Shown here in pieces: positions 5,075 through 12,959 of a stretch of 28,124 nt of DNA. The translations under genes and the position numbers were made by a program. Below the pieces are notes generated by a model. The model ran no database searches, was not told where the DNA came from, and saw only the letters and a program-made list of their open reading frames with translations. Within the stretch, counting starts at the first letter, position 1; each line of letters opens with the position of its first letter. Source of the DNA: a virus. The stretch covers positions 1-28,124 of the IMG/VR virus record IMGVR_UViG_3300025759_000522; one strand, given 5' to 3'.

Positions 5075-5854
5075 ATGAATTACAACCAACAACTCACAGT
5101 CATAAAAACTTTAATACCTCAAGGTGAAGTGGACACTAGGATTGACTGCCCTTTCTGCCACAATTCCCAAACATTAAAAATCACAAGAGAGCAATCAGAA
5201 TTAAAATGGTATTGTTTTCATGCGTCATGCTCTGCCAAAGGTACACATCAAGGTGAGATGACAATGCAACAGGTATACGAAACCGTAGTGACAAAAAATA
5301 AAGAAAACAAAGTTAAGGAATTTATAATGCCAAGCAGCTTTATGTCTATTTTATCTGAGCCTAAATGCTATGACTATTTAAAAAATAATAATTGTTTAAA
5401 AGCAAAACAAAAAGCAAAGGCAAGTTTCATGTATGATGTTAAACAACATAGAGTTGTGTTTCTAATAAAAAACAAAGAAAAGGTTTTAGGTGCAGTCGGT
5501 AGAGCCTTGACTTCAAAAATATATCCTAAATGGTATATGTATGGTGGCAAGACTTACCCTTTCATTTGTGGTGATAGTGACACAGCAATCCTGGTAGAGG
5601 ATTGTGCAAGTGCGTGTGCTGTGTCAGGAGTATACACAGGAGTTGCGTTGATGGGTACAAGTTTACCAGAAAGTTATATACCGATAATAAAAGAAAAGTT
5701 TAAGAGAGTTATAGTTGCATTGGACCGGGATGCAACAACCAAGTCATTTGACATAAGCGAGAAACTAAAGTATTATATACCTACAGAAGTTAGAATACTA
5801 AATGAAGATCTTAAGTATTTTGACGAACAAAAAATTATAGGAGTATTACGATGA
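5075..5854 (+). CDS. DNA primase (zinc-binding plus TOPRIM), 259 aa
   Basis: It would make RNA primers for lagging-strand synthesis. The N-terminus has a zinc-binding domain (C25-P-F-C28 with C47 and C52), and the C-terminal half a TOPRIM fold with the conserved Glu (E175 in I-L-V-E-D) and the D217-x-D219 metal pair in V-A-L-D-R-D. This is the primase half of T7 gp4 as a stand-alone protein; the helicase is a separate gene at 7910. The frame is open from 4982, but that start would run through the terminator and promoter; ATG 5075, next to the predicted transcription start and without an SD, is chosen. An internal promoter lies at 5748-5776. Confidence 0.9.
   Translation: MNYNQQLTVIKTLIPQGEVDTRIDCPFCHNSQTLKITREQSELKWYCFHASCSAKGTHQGEMTMQQVYETVVTKNKENKVKEFIMPSSFMSILSEPKCYDYLKNNNCLKAKQKAKASFMYDVKQHRVVFLIKNKEKVLGAVGRALTSKIYPKWYMYGGKTYPFICGDSDTAILVEDCASACAVSGVYTGVALMGTSLPESYIPIIKEKFKRVIVALDRDATTKSFDISEKLKYYIPTEVRILNEDLKYFDEQKIIGVLR
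5748..5776 (+). promoter_or_regulatory. Sigma-70-type promoter P6 inside the primase gene
   Basis: TTGACA at 5748-5753, 17-base spacer, TATTAT at 5771-5776. The boxes and flanks (TTTGACATAAG and AGTATTAT) are the same as in the promoters at 146 and 2498. It lies within the last 110 bases of the primase gene and would start transcription near 5783, 70 bases before the 165-aa gene. Confidence 0.75.
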
Positions 5855-6348
5855 ATATATTTTTTCTAGATAAAAATCCACAGAAAGCTGCAGAGTATCT
5901 ATGCGATAAACATGTACCAAAAATGTTATTAGAGTCTTCACAAATGCTATCGACTGCAGTTCAAAGACACTTAGGCACTATCGAAGATCTATACAAACCT
6001 GCCTATCCTAAACATCCTATGACTATTTGGGTTGGCGAAAGTCAAGGAAACTTTAATTGGGCACTAAGAAACGCCTTATTTATCAACAAAGAATACGAAA
6101 AAAGATTTCACAAAAACCATAAATCAATGCGTGTAATTAATTATATTATGTATTGGGCATTCCATTATGATATACCTGGTGGTTCAATGAAAGCACCACC
6201 TCAATGTATGCCTGACGAATACAAAGCAAACGATTATGTTGTTGCGTACAGAAAATATTATATGGCAGATAAATCTTACTTTGCTAAATGGTCTAAAGGT
6301 ACAGGCTCACCTTATTGGTGGAAACATGATTGGTTGAAAAATGCTTAG
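5851..6348 (+). CDS. Conserved phage hypothetical protein, 165 aa
   Basis: ATG at 5851 overlaps the primase stop as ATGA and has a GGAG SD. The start M-N-I-F-F-L-D-K-N-P followed by A-A-E-Y-L-C-D-K-H-V-P-K-M-L-L-E-S-S-Q-M-L-S-T is a pattern I know from a widespread family of uncharacterised phage and bacterial proteins. A central H-P-M-T-I-W-V-G-E-S block and many His, Trp and Tyr residues follow. The conserved charged and His residues could be catalytic, but I cannot name the reaction. The internal promoter P6 could boost its expression separately from primase. Confidence 0.75.
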   Translation: MNIFFLDKNPQKAAEYLCDKHVPKMLLESSQMLSTAVQRHLGTIEDLYKPAYPKHPMTIWVGESQGNFNWALRNALFINKEYEKRFHKNHKSMRVINYIMYWAFHYDIPGGSMKAPPQCMPDEYKANDYVVAYRKYYMADKSYFAKWSKGTGSPYWWKHDWLKNA

Positions 6349-6508
6349 ACCTTTCTTGACAGACGAAAGCACACATGTTATGACTAATTATATTTATGCT
6401 TATTTAAAAGATAAGCCGAAAACAAAGAAAAACATCCGTGATGCACTATTGCTAGCACAGACTTCAATAGTTAATCATGTGAGAAAGGGTACAATTGATA
6501 AAAAATAA
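6341..6508 (+). CDS. Small hypothetical protein, 55 aa
   Basis: ATG at 6341 overlaps the end of the 165-aa gene by 8 bases and opens a 55-codon frame ending TAA at 6506-6508. The product is basic (K-D-K-P-K-T-K-K) with a helical A-L-L-L-A-Q stretch. There is no clear SD, so coupled translation or the in-frame ATG at 6380 (42 aa) are both possible. It fills a gap of 282 bases together with the next small gene. Support is positional only. Confidence 0.45.
   Translation: MLRPFLTDESTHVMTNYIYAYLKDKPKTKKNIRDALLLAQTSIVNHVRKGTIDKK
6356..6384 (+). promoter_or_regulatory. Possible weak promoter before the methyltransferase
   Basis: TTGACA at 6356-6361 with TATGAC (4 of 6 consensus bases) at 6379-6384, 17-base spacer. 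The perfect -35 and spacing are suggestive; the -10 box is poor. It would start transcription near 6391, inside the 55-aa frame. Confidence 0.35.
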
Positions 6509-6644
6509 AGATAAAAAATGGTCAGAAGATCATTTGATAATAGAAGTAGAAGGTCTTAGTAAAAAACAGAAAGACGAACTAAGAGATAAGATTATGGAAA
6601 AGGTAAGTAAAAAATTTGGAAAGGTAAAGAATGACAAAAAGTAA
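6495..6644 (+). CDS. Small lysine-rich protein, 49 aa (TTG start)
   Basis: A TTG at 6495 with an SD-like AGAAAGGG (6482-6489) opens a 49-codon frame ending TAA at 6642-6644. It overlaps the upstream small gene by 14 bases and the methyltransferase start by 14 bases, the same overlap style as elsewhere in this genome. The product is highly charged (many K, E, D) with a probable helix in the second half. No family is recognised. The TTG start is the weak point. Confidence 0.5.
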   Translation: MIKNKDKKWSEDHLIIEVEGLSKKQKDELRDKIMEKVSKKFGKVKNDKK

Positions 6645-7686
6645 AGTCAATGTTCTATCACTGTTTGACGGAATGTCTTGTGGTCAGATAGCCTTAAAAA
6701 ATTTAGGCATCGAAGTAGGAAAGTATTATGCATCTGAGATAGATAAATATGCTATGAGCATAGCAAAGAAAAATTTTCCTGATATAATTCATGTAGGTGA
6801 TGTTACTAAGCTAGATGCAACAAACCTAGATATAGATCTATTGATTGGAGGATCTCCCTGTCAGGGATTTTCTTTTGCAGGCAAGCAGCTAAAGTTTGAC
6901 GATCCAAGAAGTAAATTATTTTTTGAGTTTGTTAGAATAAAAGAAGAAACAAAGCCAAGATGGTTCTTGTTAGAAAATGTAAAGATGAAACAAGATGCTC
7001 AAGATATTATATCTAAATATATGGGAGTAAAACCAATAGAGATAAATTCAAGTCTATTGTCTGCACAAAGTAGAAGAAGATTATATTGGACTAATATACC
7101 TTTTGATAAAGATATCGAAGACAAAGGAATATTGTTAAAAGATATTTTAGATACAGAAACAAATGAAGCTGCAGTTCCTATCAACGAAAGAAACGCCAGG
7201 CATTTCAGAAGAACAGATCAAAAAGGTTTATGTATGACTGCTACAATGTACAAAGGTGCAGGTAATAATGGATGTACCCTGGTTGGAATGGCCACAGATA
7301 TAAATGGACACGATATTCTAAAAAGAATATACAGCCCTGATGGTAAAGCACCTACATTAAATAGCATGGGTGGGGGTAATCGTGAACCAAAGGTTGATAT
7401 AACAGGAGGTGCATTTAGAGGTAGATATAAAGATAATGGCTTGACACAACAGCAATTAGAGGTTAGAAACGATGGTAAAACTAATACTTTGACTACAGTC
7501 CAGAAAGATAATGTTGTGGTGAATCAAGATAGATGGAGAAAACTAACAGTCACAGAATGCGAAAGATTACAAACTGTTCCTGTTGGTTATACAGATGGTG
7601 TATCAAATACGCAAAGATATAAGATGCTAGGCAATGGGTGGACAGTAGATGTTATTTCACATATATTCAAAGGCATGATTATATGA
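6631..7686 (+). CDS. dcm: C5-cytosine DNA methyltransferase, 351 aa
   Basis: Transfers a methyl group from AdoMet to C5 of cytosine. Motif I is L-S-L-F-D-G-M-S-C-G (about 9-18), motif IV G-G-S-P-C77-Q-G carries the catalytic Cys, motif VI is E115-N-V, motif VIII Q146-S-R-R-R, and motifs IX-X end in R-L-Q and M-L-G-N-G-W. About 150 residues between VIII and IX form the target-recognition region. Upstream GGAAAGG serves as SD. It is fused (ATGA) to the next gene and no restriction enzyme lies nearby, so it is an orphan methylase, probably protecting phage DNA from host enzymes. The target site cannot be read from sequence. Confidence 0.93.
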   Translation: MTKSKVNVLSLFDGMSCGQIALKNLGIEVGKYYASEIDKYAMSIAKKNFPDIIHVGDVTKLDATNLDIDLLIGGSPCQGFSFAGKQLKFDDPRSKLFFEFVRIKEETKPRWFLLENVKMKQDAQDIISKYMGVKPIEINSSLLSAQSRRRLYWTNIPFDKDIEDKGILLKDILDTETNEAAVPINERNARHFRRTDQKGLCMTATMYKGAGNNGCTLVGMATDINGHDILKRIYSPDGKAPTLNSMGGGNREPKVDITGGAFRGRYKDNGLTQQQLEVRNDGKTNTLTTVQKDNVVVNQDRWRKLTVTECERLQTVPVGYTDGVSNTQRYKMLGNGWTVDVISHIFKGMII

Positions 7687-7910
7687 ACATGGCATTCAAG
7701 TCTTGGATTATGGATAAACAATTGGAGGAGGAAGAGGAGCAGCTAATGAAAAAAGAAGCCGAAAGCAAAGATAAAGTAAAGAAAGAAAAGAAAAAGTGCC
7801 TCACTTGTAATAGCCCTTTCGAAAGCAAAGGAAAGTTTAATAGGGTTTGCAATGATTGCAAAAGAACAGAATACTGGGGCACAGGAAATGACTACAGGGT
7901 GATTGTATAA
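7683..7910 (+). CDS. Small zinc-finger protein, 75 aa
   Basis: ATG at 7683 overlaps the methylase stop as ATGA, so it is chosen over an upstream ATG at 7638 that would overlap by 49 bases. Residues 13-38 are a run of E then K residues that could form a charged coiled coil; C39/C42 and C56/C59 make one C4 zinc ribbon (K-C-L-T-C and V-C-N-D-C). Its stop is fused as TAATG to the helicase start, which places it in the replication machinery unit. It may bind DNA or a replication protein. Confidence 0.78.
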   Translation: MNMAFKSWIMDKQLEEEEEQLMKKEAESKDKVKKEKKKCLTCNSPFESKGKFNRVCNDCKRTEYWGTGNDYRVIV

Positions 7911-9121
7911 TGATAGAAAAAGAACTAATAAAATTGCTACTTAAAAAAGATTTTTATACAAAAAACAAAGCAAAGTTATCTAAAGAATTATTTACTAATG
8001 GCACAGGCGATTTATATAATACTATTGCTAGGGCACATAATGATTCTGATAATGATTTAAGTTTAAATGAAGTATCTACACTATATACGGATGTAGATAA
8101 TCCAGCTCTTACTAGAGTTGCAAAACAAAATTTTCAATCTTTGATTGAGGATATCCAGGATGCATCTTTACCGAATGAAAAGATAGCTAGCAACATATTA
8201 GAGTCGCTACATAAGCGAAGACAAGCAAATAGAATTGCAGTGTTAGCTACTGAAATCTATAATGGTAAAGATGCAGATTTTTCTGAGATAAAAAAATGTT
8301 TAGAAACTTCTATAGATGATGTAGGAGATGACTATGAATATATTACCTCTGATGTGGGCGAGTTAGTTGAACAATTGAAGGACAACACAAGATTTAAATT
8401 TAACCTGAAACCTCTGCAAGAACGGGTGCATGGCGTAGGTGATGGTAATCTTGTGATTATTTTTGCTCGCCCCGAAAGTGGGAAGACTGCTTTTTGGGTC
8501 AATCTCATTGCAGGAGAAAATGGTTTTGCATCACAAGGTGCAAAAGTCTGTGCTTTAATAAATGAAGAGCCTGCCGTTAGAACACAGATGAGGTTAATCA
8601 ATGCACATACAGGTATGACATTTGATGAAATCAAACAAGACACTGCCCTGGCAAACAAGCGATGGGCAGAAGTCAAAAAAAATGTTAAGATACTTGATAC
8701 TGTGGATTGGGATTTAGCTAAAGTAGACGAGTTAGTAGCGAAAGAAAAGCCTGATATAATAGTAATAGACCAACTAGATAAAGTTGGAGTCGCAGGAAAC
8801 TTTGCTCGTACTGACGAAAAACTTAGGGCTATATATACAGGTGCTAGGGAGATTGCAAAAAGAAATAGTTGTTGTGTTATAGCAATCTCTCAGGCATCTG
8901 CAGATGCACAAGGTAAGCTTGACATAACCTTTGATATGATGGAGAATAGCAGAACAGGTAAAGCTGCAGAAGCAGATATCATTATTGGTGTTGGCTATAG
9001 AGATAAGGTAGATATGGATAAGAACTTACGAGGATTAAATATAACTAAGAATAAAATCACAGGTTGGCATGGCATGATACCCTGTATGATTGTGCCAGAA
9101 TTGTCGAGGTATGAAGAATGA
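7910..9121 (+). CDS. DnaB-like replicative DNA helicase, 403 aa
   Basis: Ring helicase that would unwind duplex DNA ahead of the polymerase using NTP. The C-terminal RecA-like domain begins near residue 170. Walker A is A186-R-P-E-S-G-K-T193, close to the DnaB form (A-R-P-S-M-G-K-T), and Walker B is P-D-I-I-V-I-D, followed by A-I-S-Q-A-S (motif H3-like). The N-terminal 150 residues are helical, as in DnaB. Unlike T7 gp4 it lacks the primase part, which is encoded at 5075. Start and stop codons are fused with neighbours (TAATG at 7908-7912, ATGA at 9118-9121). Confidence 0.88.
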   Translation: MIEKELIKLLLKKDFYTKNKAKLSKELFTNGTGDLYNTIARAHNDSDNDLSLNEVSTLYTDVDNPALTRVAKQNFQSLIEDIQDASLPNEKIASNILESLHKRRQANRIAVLATEIYNGKDADFSEIKKCLETSIDDVGDDYEYITSDVGELVEQLKDNTRFKFNLKPLQERVHGVGDGNLVIIFARPESGKTAFWVNLIAGENGFASQGAKVCALINEEPAVRTQMRLINAHTGMTFDEIKQDTALANKRWAEVKKNVKILDTVDWDLAKVDELVAKEKPDIIVIDQLDKVGVAGNFARTDEKLRAIYTGAREIAKRNSCCVIAISQASADAQGKLDITFDMMENSRTGKAAEADIIIGVGYRDKVDMDKNLRGLNITKNKITGWHGMIPCMIVPELSRYEE

Positions 9122-11154
9122 TAACAACATTTGATGTAGAGACTAGCTTTCAAGTTACAGAAGAAGGTAAACTAGATCCTTCTTCTAAGAATCCTAATAA
9201 TTTTTTAATATCTATGGGATTGAATGATGAGTATATATTTTTTAAACATAGGGATTATCGTGGCACGCCTGACAGAAAAGCAGTACAAGATATATTAGAT
9301 AAAACTACTTTGTTAGTAGGCCACAATATTAAGTTTGATTTAATTTGGCTATGGGAGTCTGGGTTTACCTATACAGGCAGAGTGTATGACACAATGGTGG
9401 GTGAGTATCTTTTAAACAGAGGTTTGAAGACAAGTTTAAAATTAAAAGATTGTTGTATGAGAAGAAGCGTCACACAAAAATCAGATTTGATGGATGGGTT
9501 TATAAAAAACAAAACTTCATTTGAAAATGTACCTATCAAAATGCTAGAAGAGTATGGCAGGTTTGATATCAAATCTACACGATCTTTATTTGATGCACAG
9601 ATTAAACAATTTAAAATACCAAGAAATAAACAGCTAATTAAAACTGTAAAGATGATGTGTGAGTTTTTAGTTGTCTTAGCAAAAATGGAAAACAATGGTA
9701 TTTTTATTGATAATCAAGCACTTTTGCAGGTTGAAAAAGACTTTCAAGAAGAGCATGATAAGTTAAGAGTAGAGTTAGATGAGATAATCTATGAGAAGAT
9801 GGGGGATACTTCTATCAATCCCTCTAGTCCAGAACAATTATCTTGGTTGATCTATGGTGCTAAAGTCACAGACAAAAAGAAATGGTCAGTGCAATTTAAT
9901 TTAGGTATAGATAAGATTACAAAGAAACCAAAGAAAAGATTCCCATACTCTAAATTAGAATTAAAAAAGATATGCCAAATGTTTTTATGCCCAATATATA
10001 AAACAAAGGCAGAGCAGTGCAGCTCTTGTAATGGCAAAGGCCATGTACAAAAAATCAAAGTAAATGGAGAGCCTTTTAAAAATTTAAGTAAGTGTGCTGA
10101 TTGTTCTGCAAAAGGTTTTGTCTATATAAATACAAAAGAACGAGCAGGATTTGGTGTTACTGCAGATTCTTATGTAGATGCTGCAGAGGGTGGTTTTAAA
10201 ACTGATAAAGGTACATTGTTAAAGATAGGTGCTAAAGGAGATCAAGAGTTAAGAAACTTTGTAGAAAAGATATCCAGGTATAATGCATTAGATACTTATT
10301 TAAAAACTTTTGTTGAAGGTATTAAGAAACATAAAACAGAAGTTAATTACTTATATCCAAACTTTATGCAATGTATTACCACAACAGGCAGATTGTCTAG
10401 TCGTGATCCTAACTTCCAAAATCAACCAAGAGGTGGTACATTCCCTATAAGAAAAGTTATAAGATCAAGATTTGAGAATGGTAAAATTATGGAAATAGAC
10501 TTTGCACAATTAGAATTTAGAGTTGCTGTCTTTCTTTCAAAAGATAAGCAAGGATTACAGGATATACTAGATGGTGTTGATGTTCACCAATTTACTGCTG
10601 ATACTATTGGATGCGATAGGCAAAATGCAAAGGCACATACATTTAAACCTTTGTATGGCGGTATGTCTGGTACTGAAGAAGAGAAGAGGTACTACACAGC
10701 ATTCTTAAAAAAATATCCTGATATAAAAGTTTGGCATGATAAGCTGCAAGATCAAGCAATACGGCATAAAGTCGTGACGCTACCTTCAGGTAGACAATAC
10801 GCTTTTCCAAATGCAGAACGCATGCCATGGGGTGGCTCAAGCTTTTCAACACAGATAAAAAACTATCCTGTGCAGGGCTTCGCCACTGCTGACATTGTTC
10901 CTCTAGCGTGTATCCTTTCTCAAAAATTGCTAGAGGACAATGGCACAAAGAGCATCTTAATCAATACTGTACATGACTCCATAGTAGCTGATGTTTTTCC
11001 TGGTGAGGAAAGAGTAGTAGCTGATTGTTTAAAAAATGGTTGTCTTGGTGTTGTTGATAAAATGAGAGAAATGTATGGTGTTGATTTTGATGTTCCACTA
11101 GATGTAGAAATAAAGGCAGGATCTAATTGGTTAGATACCTCTGTTTTTGTTTGA
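9118..11154 (+). CDS. polA: Family A DNA polymerase with DnaJ-like zinc insert, 678 aa
   Basis: Replicative polymerase. Residues 1-165 are a 3'-5' proofreading exonuclease with all sites intact (D6/E8, N70-x3-D74, Y146-x3-D150). Residues about 290-335 are an insert with C301-S-S-C304-N-G-K-G and C326-A-D-C329-S-A-K-G, the CxxCxGxG form of the DnaJ zinc domain. The polymerase domain has motif A around D461, O-helix R501-x3-K505-x3-F509-x3-Y513-G514, and motif C H619-D620-S. F509 matches E. coli F762. This exonuclease/DnaJ/polymerase order is the hallmark I remember for phage HMO-2011. The TGA stop lies in the -35 box of promoter P7. Confidence 0.95.
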   Translation: MITTFDVETSFQVTEEGKLDPSSKNPNNFLISMGLNDEYIFFKHRDYRGTPDRKAVQDILDKTTLLVGHNIKFDLIWLWESGFTYTGRVYDTMVGEYLLNRGLKTSLKLKDCCMRRSVTQKSDLMDGFIKNKTSFENVPIKMLEEYGRFDIKSTRSLFDAQIKQFKIPRNKQLIKTVKMMCEFLVVLAKMENNGIFIDNQALLQVEKDFQEEHDKLRVELDEIIYEKMGDTSINPSSPEQLSWLIYGAKVTDKKKWSVQFNLGIDKITKKPKKRFPYSKLELKKICQMFLCPIYKTKAEQCSSCNGKGHVQKIKVNGEPFKNLSKCADCSAKGFVYINTKERAGFGVTADSYVDAAEGGFKTDKGTLLKIGAKGDQELRNFVEKISRYNALDTYLKTFVEGIKKHKTEVNYLYPNFMQCITTTGRLSSRDPNFQNQPRGGTFPIRKVIRSRFENGKIMEIDFAQLEFRVAVFLSKDKQGLQDILDGVDVHQFTADTIGCDRQNAKAHTFKPLYGGMSGTEEEKRYYTAFLKKYPDIKVWHDKLQDQAIRHKVVTLPSGRQYAFPNAERMPWGGSSFSTQIKNYPVQGFATADIVPLACILSQKLLEDNGTKSILINTVHDSIVADVFPGEERVVADCLKNGCLGVVDKMREMYGVDFDVPLDVEIKAGSNWLDTSVFV

Positions 11155-11178
11155 CAAATTTAATATATATGGTAATAT
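11151..11178 (+). promoter_or_regulatory. Sigma-70-type promoter P7 for the ssDNA-binding gene
   Basis: TTGACA at 11151-11156 and TAATAT at 11173-11178, 16-base spacer; the -35 box contains the polymerase stop codon. Predicted start near 11185 gives a leader of about 24 bases with an AGGAGGTG SD (11198-11205) before the ATG at 11209. A separate promoter suits a protein needed in large amounts. Confidence 0.85.
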
Positions 11179-11208
11179 ATTATTATAAATAAGCACAGGA
11201 GGTGCAGA

Positions 11209-12066
11209 ATGAGTAATGAAGTACAAGCGTTTCATAATTTAAGTACAGAAGAAATTATGAAATTAACAGGGCAAGATGACGGATCTCAAATGGGTTCCGG
11301 GACTCTGCCTAGATTGACTATAAATAGAGCTGCTGAAGATGATGATGGCAATGCCTTAAGAGCAGGGGTGTATACTATTTATGACCCTGAATCAGAGGAC
11401 AAGGTGTATGGTTTGAAAGATAAGCCTGCACAATTTAGGCCATTTATAAATGCATATCAGTATATGGAGTATGATGCTGCTGATAATAAATACGCATCAA
11501 CATCAGTAATCTTTAAGTCCTGGAAAGACGAACCTATAGATACCAAAGGTGGAGTTAGATGTGGTAAAGTTATTGGTAAAGATAAAGAGCAATTAACTGA
11601 TGCTGAGATAGACGCACAAAAAAATATCAAGTGCTATAGACTTGTGTATGGTTTGCTAAGTATGGAATGTACAAAAGCAAATGGTGATGCTACAGCAGTT
11701 AAAGAAATGCCTGTTCTTTGGAGAGTCACAGGTATGAACTTTAAACCTATAGGTGAAACACTAAAGGGTTTAAAAGGTAGAAATAGTTTGATGTTTAATC
11801 ATGTATTAAATCTTTCTAGCAAAAGAAAAAAGAATGGTGATAACATATTCTACATAGCTTCTATAGGTGTTGATGATAAGCAAGTAGAGTTTTCTAAAAA
11901 GGATTTAGAACATATGGATATGTTTAATGATCTTATAAATGAAGAAAACTTAAAAGTATCAGAGCAATGGAAGCAAGCCAATGCTACTACTAAAAGTGAT
12001 GCAGATAGTGCTAAAATAGTTGAGGCTGTTACTGAAGATAGTCCAGAAGAGTTCTTAGCTACTTAA
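11209..12066 (+). CDS. Putative ssDNA-binding protein, 285 aa
   Basis: First gene behind its own promoter and a strong SD. The core (about residues 35-235) looks like a beta-rich domain and the C-terminus is acidic (T-E-D-S-P-E-E-F), as in T7 gp2.5-type ssDNA-binding proteins whose acidic tail contacts the polymerase. It sits between the DNA polymerase and a recombination nuclease, the usual place for such a protein in T7-like phages. No residue motif proves it, so this is a call from tail, size, expression signals and position. Stop is fused to the nuclease start (TAATG). Confidence 0.55.
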   Translation: MSNEVQAFHNLSTEEIMKLTGQDDGSQMGSGTLPRLTINRAAEDDDGNALRAGVYTIYDPESEDKVYGLKDKPAQFRPFINAYQYMEYDAADNKYASTSVIFKSWKDEPIDTKGGVRCGKVIGKDKEQLTDAEIDAQKNIKCYRLVYGLLSMECTKANGDATAVKEMPVLWRVTGMNFKPIGETLKGLKGRNSLMFNHVLNLSSKRKKNGDNIFYIASIGVDDKQVEFSKKDLEHMDMFNDLINEENLKVSEQWKQANATTKSDADSAKIVEAVTEDSPEEFLAT

Positions 12067-12959
12067 TGTCTTCTATTTTAAATAGAGTACAAATGCTCCT
12101 CACAGAGGCTAATAAAGCCTCTGTGGACATATCTAGCCAAATTGTCAATGAATTTGGTGAGGCATGTAAAGAAGCTTTTAAAAAACAATTTACCGATATT
12201 AGGGAGAATAAATTTAGAATAAGAATGTCTAGTATTGGCAGACCTTTATGCCAATTACAAATGGAAAAGTCAGGTGCAGAGCCTGAGACTATGCCTTATA
12301 ATACTAAGATGAGAAACTTGTTCGGTGATCTTATAGAAGCTTCTGCAGTTGCTATAATGAAAGCTGCAGGTATACGCATAGAAGATTTACAAAAAGAAGT
12401 TAAATTAAAGTTGGGTAAAAATACTATCAAAGGTACATATGATGTTAAAATACAGAATAAAATTTGGGATATAAAGAGTGCATCACCTTGGGCATTTGAT
12501 AATAAATTTAGTGACGAGGGAGGGTTTGATGCGATTTTAAAACAAGATACTTTTGGATATGTATCTCAAGGATATTTATATTCTAAGTCAGAAGATACAG
12601 ACTTTGGTGGCTGGATAGCTATCAATAAATCTACAGGAGAGTGGGCTATTACTGAAACTCCTTTGTCTGATGAAAAGCATTCTAAAGATGCTATAGAACT
12701 AGCACAAAAAAATATAGAAGCTTTAGAATCAAATGCACCATTCAAAAGACTTTTTGAAGATCAAGAAGAAACTTTTAATAGAAAGACTACAGGTAATAGA
12801 ACTCTAGGATTAGAGTGTAGATTTTGTGCATACAAGAAACCTTGTTGGGGTGCTGAGCTGCAATACTTACCGCAACAACAATCAAAAGCACTAAATCCTA
12901 AATGGGTTTGGTATACTAAGGTAAACAATCCTAGGGAGGAAAATGAAAACCAGGAGTAG
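12066..12959 (+). CDS. Cas4/RecB-like nuclease with Fe-S cysteines, 297 aa
   Basis: PD-(D/E)XK exonuclease. Visible parts are G-D-L-I-E91 (conserved helix), G-T-Y-D126, W-D135-I-K137 (catalytic D-x-K) and Q169-G-Y-L-Y. Four cysteines frame the domain as in Cas4 and AddB: C62, then C252-x2-C255-x5-C261, fitting a [4Fe-4S] cluster. A role in degrading host DNA or trimming recombining phage ends is likely, equivalent to T7 gp6. There is no CRISPR array or other cas gene nearby. The start overlaps the previous stop by one base; the end overlaps the next gene by 17 bases. Confidence 0.82.
   Translation: MSSILNRVQMLLTEANKASVDISSQIVNEFGEACKEAFKKQFTDIRENKFRIRMSSIGRPLCQLQMEKSGAEPETMPYNTKMRNLFGDLIEASAVAIMKAAGIRIEDLQKEVKLKLGKNTIKGTYDVKIQNKIWDIKSASPWAFDNKFSDEGGFDAILKQDTFGYVSQGYLYSKSEDTDFGGWIAINKSTGEWAITETPLSDEKHSKDAIELAQKNIEALESNAPFKRLFEDQEETFNRKTTGNRTLGLECRFCAYKKPCWGAELQYLPQQQSKALNPKWVWYTKVNNPREENENQE

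Noticed and set aside
2264-5293. Eleven-base match AACCGTAGTGA at about 2266 and 5282
   Set aside because: One copy is intergenic and the other coding, with no shared flanks; likely chance.
5820-5849. TTGACG with TATTAC, 18-base spacer, before the 165-aa gene
   Set aside because: Both boxes are imperfect, it overlaps the SD, and the predicted start lies inside the coding sequence; the promoter at 5748 is far better.
7638-7682. Zinc-finger gene start at 7638
   Set aside because: It would overlap the methyltransferase by 49 bases, whereas ATG 7683 gives the usual ATGA fusion.
8919-8940. TTGACATAAC inside the helicase gene
   Set aside because: No -10 box at 16-18 bases; the -35-like string alone is not enough.
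12066-12959. Cas4-like gene as a sign of a CRISPR system
   Set aside because: No repeats, cas1 or cas2 are in the window; this nuclease type is common in phage replication modules.
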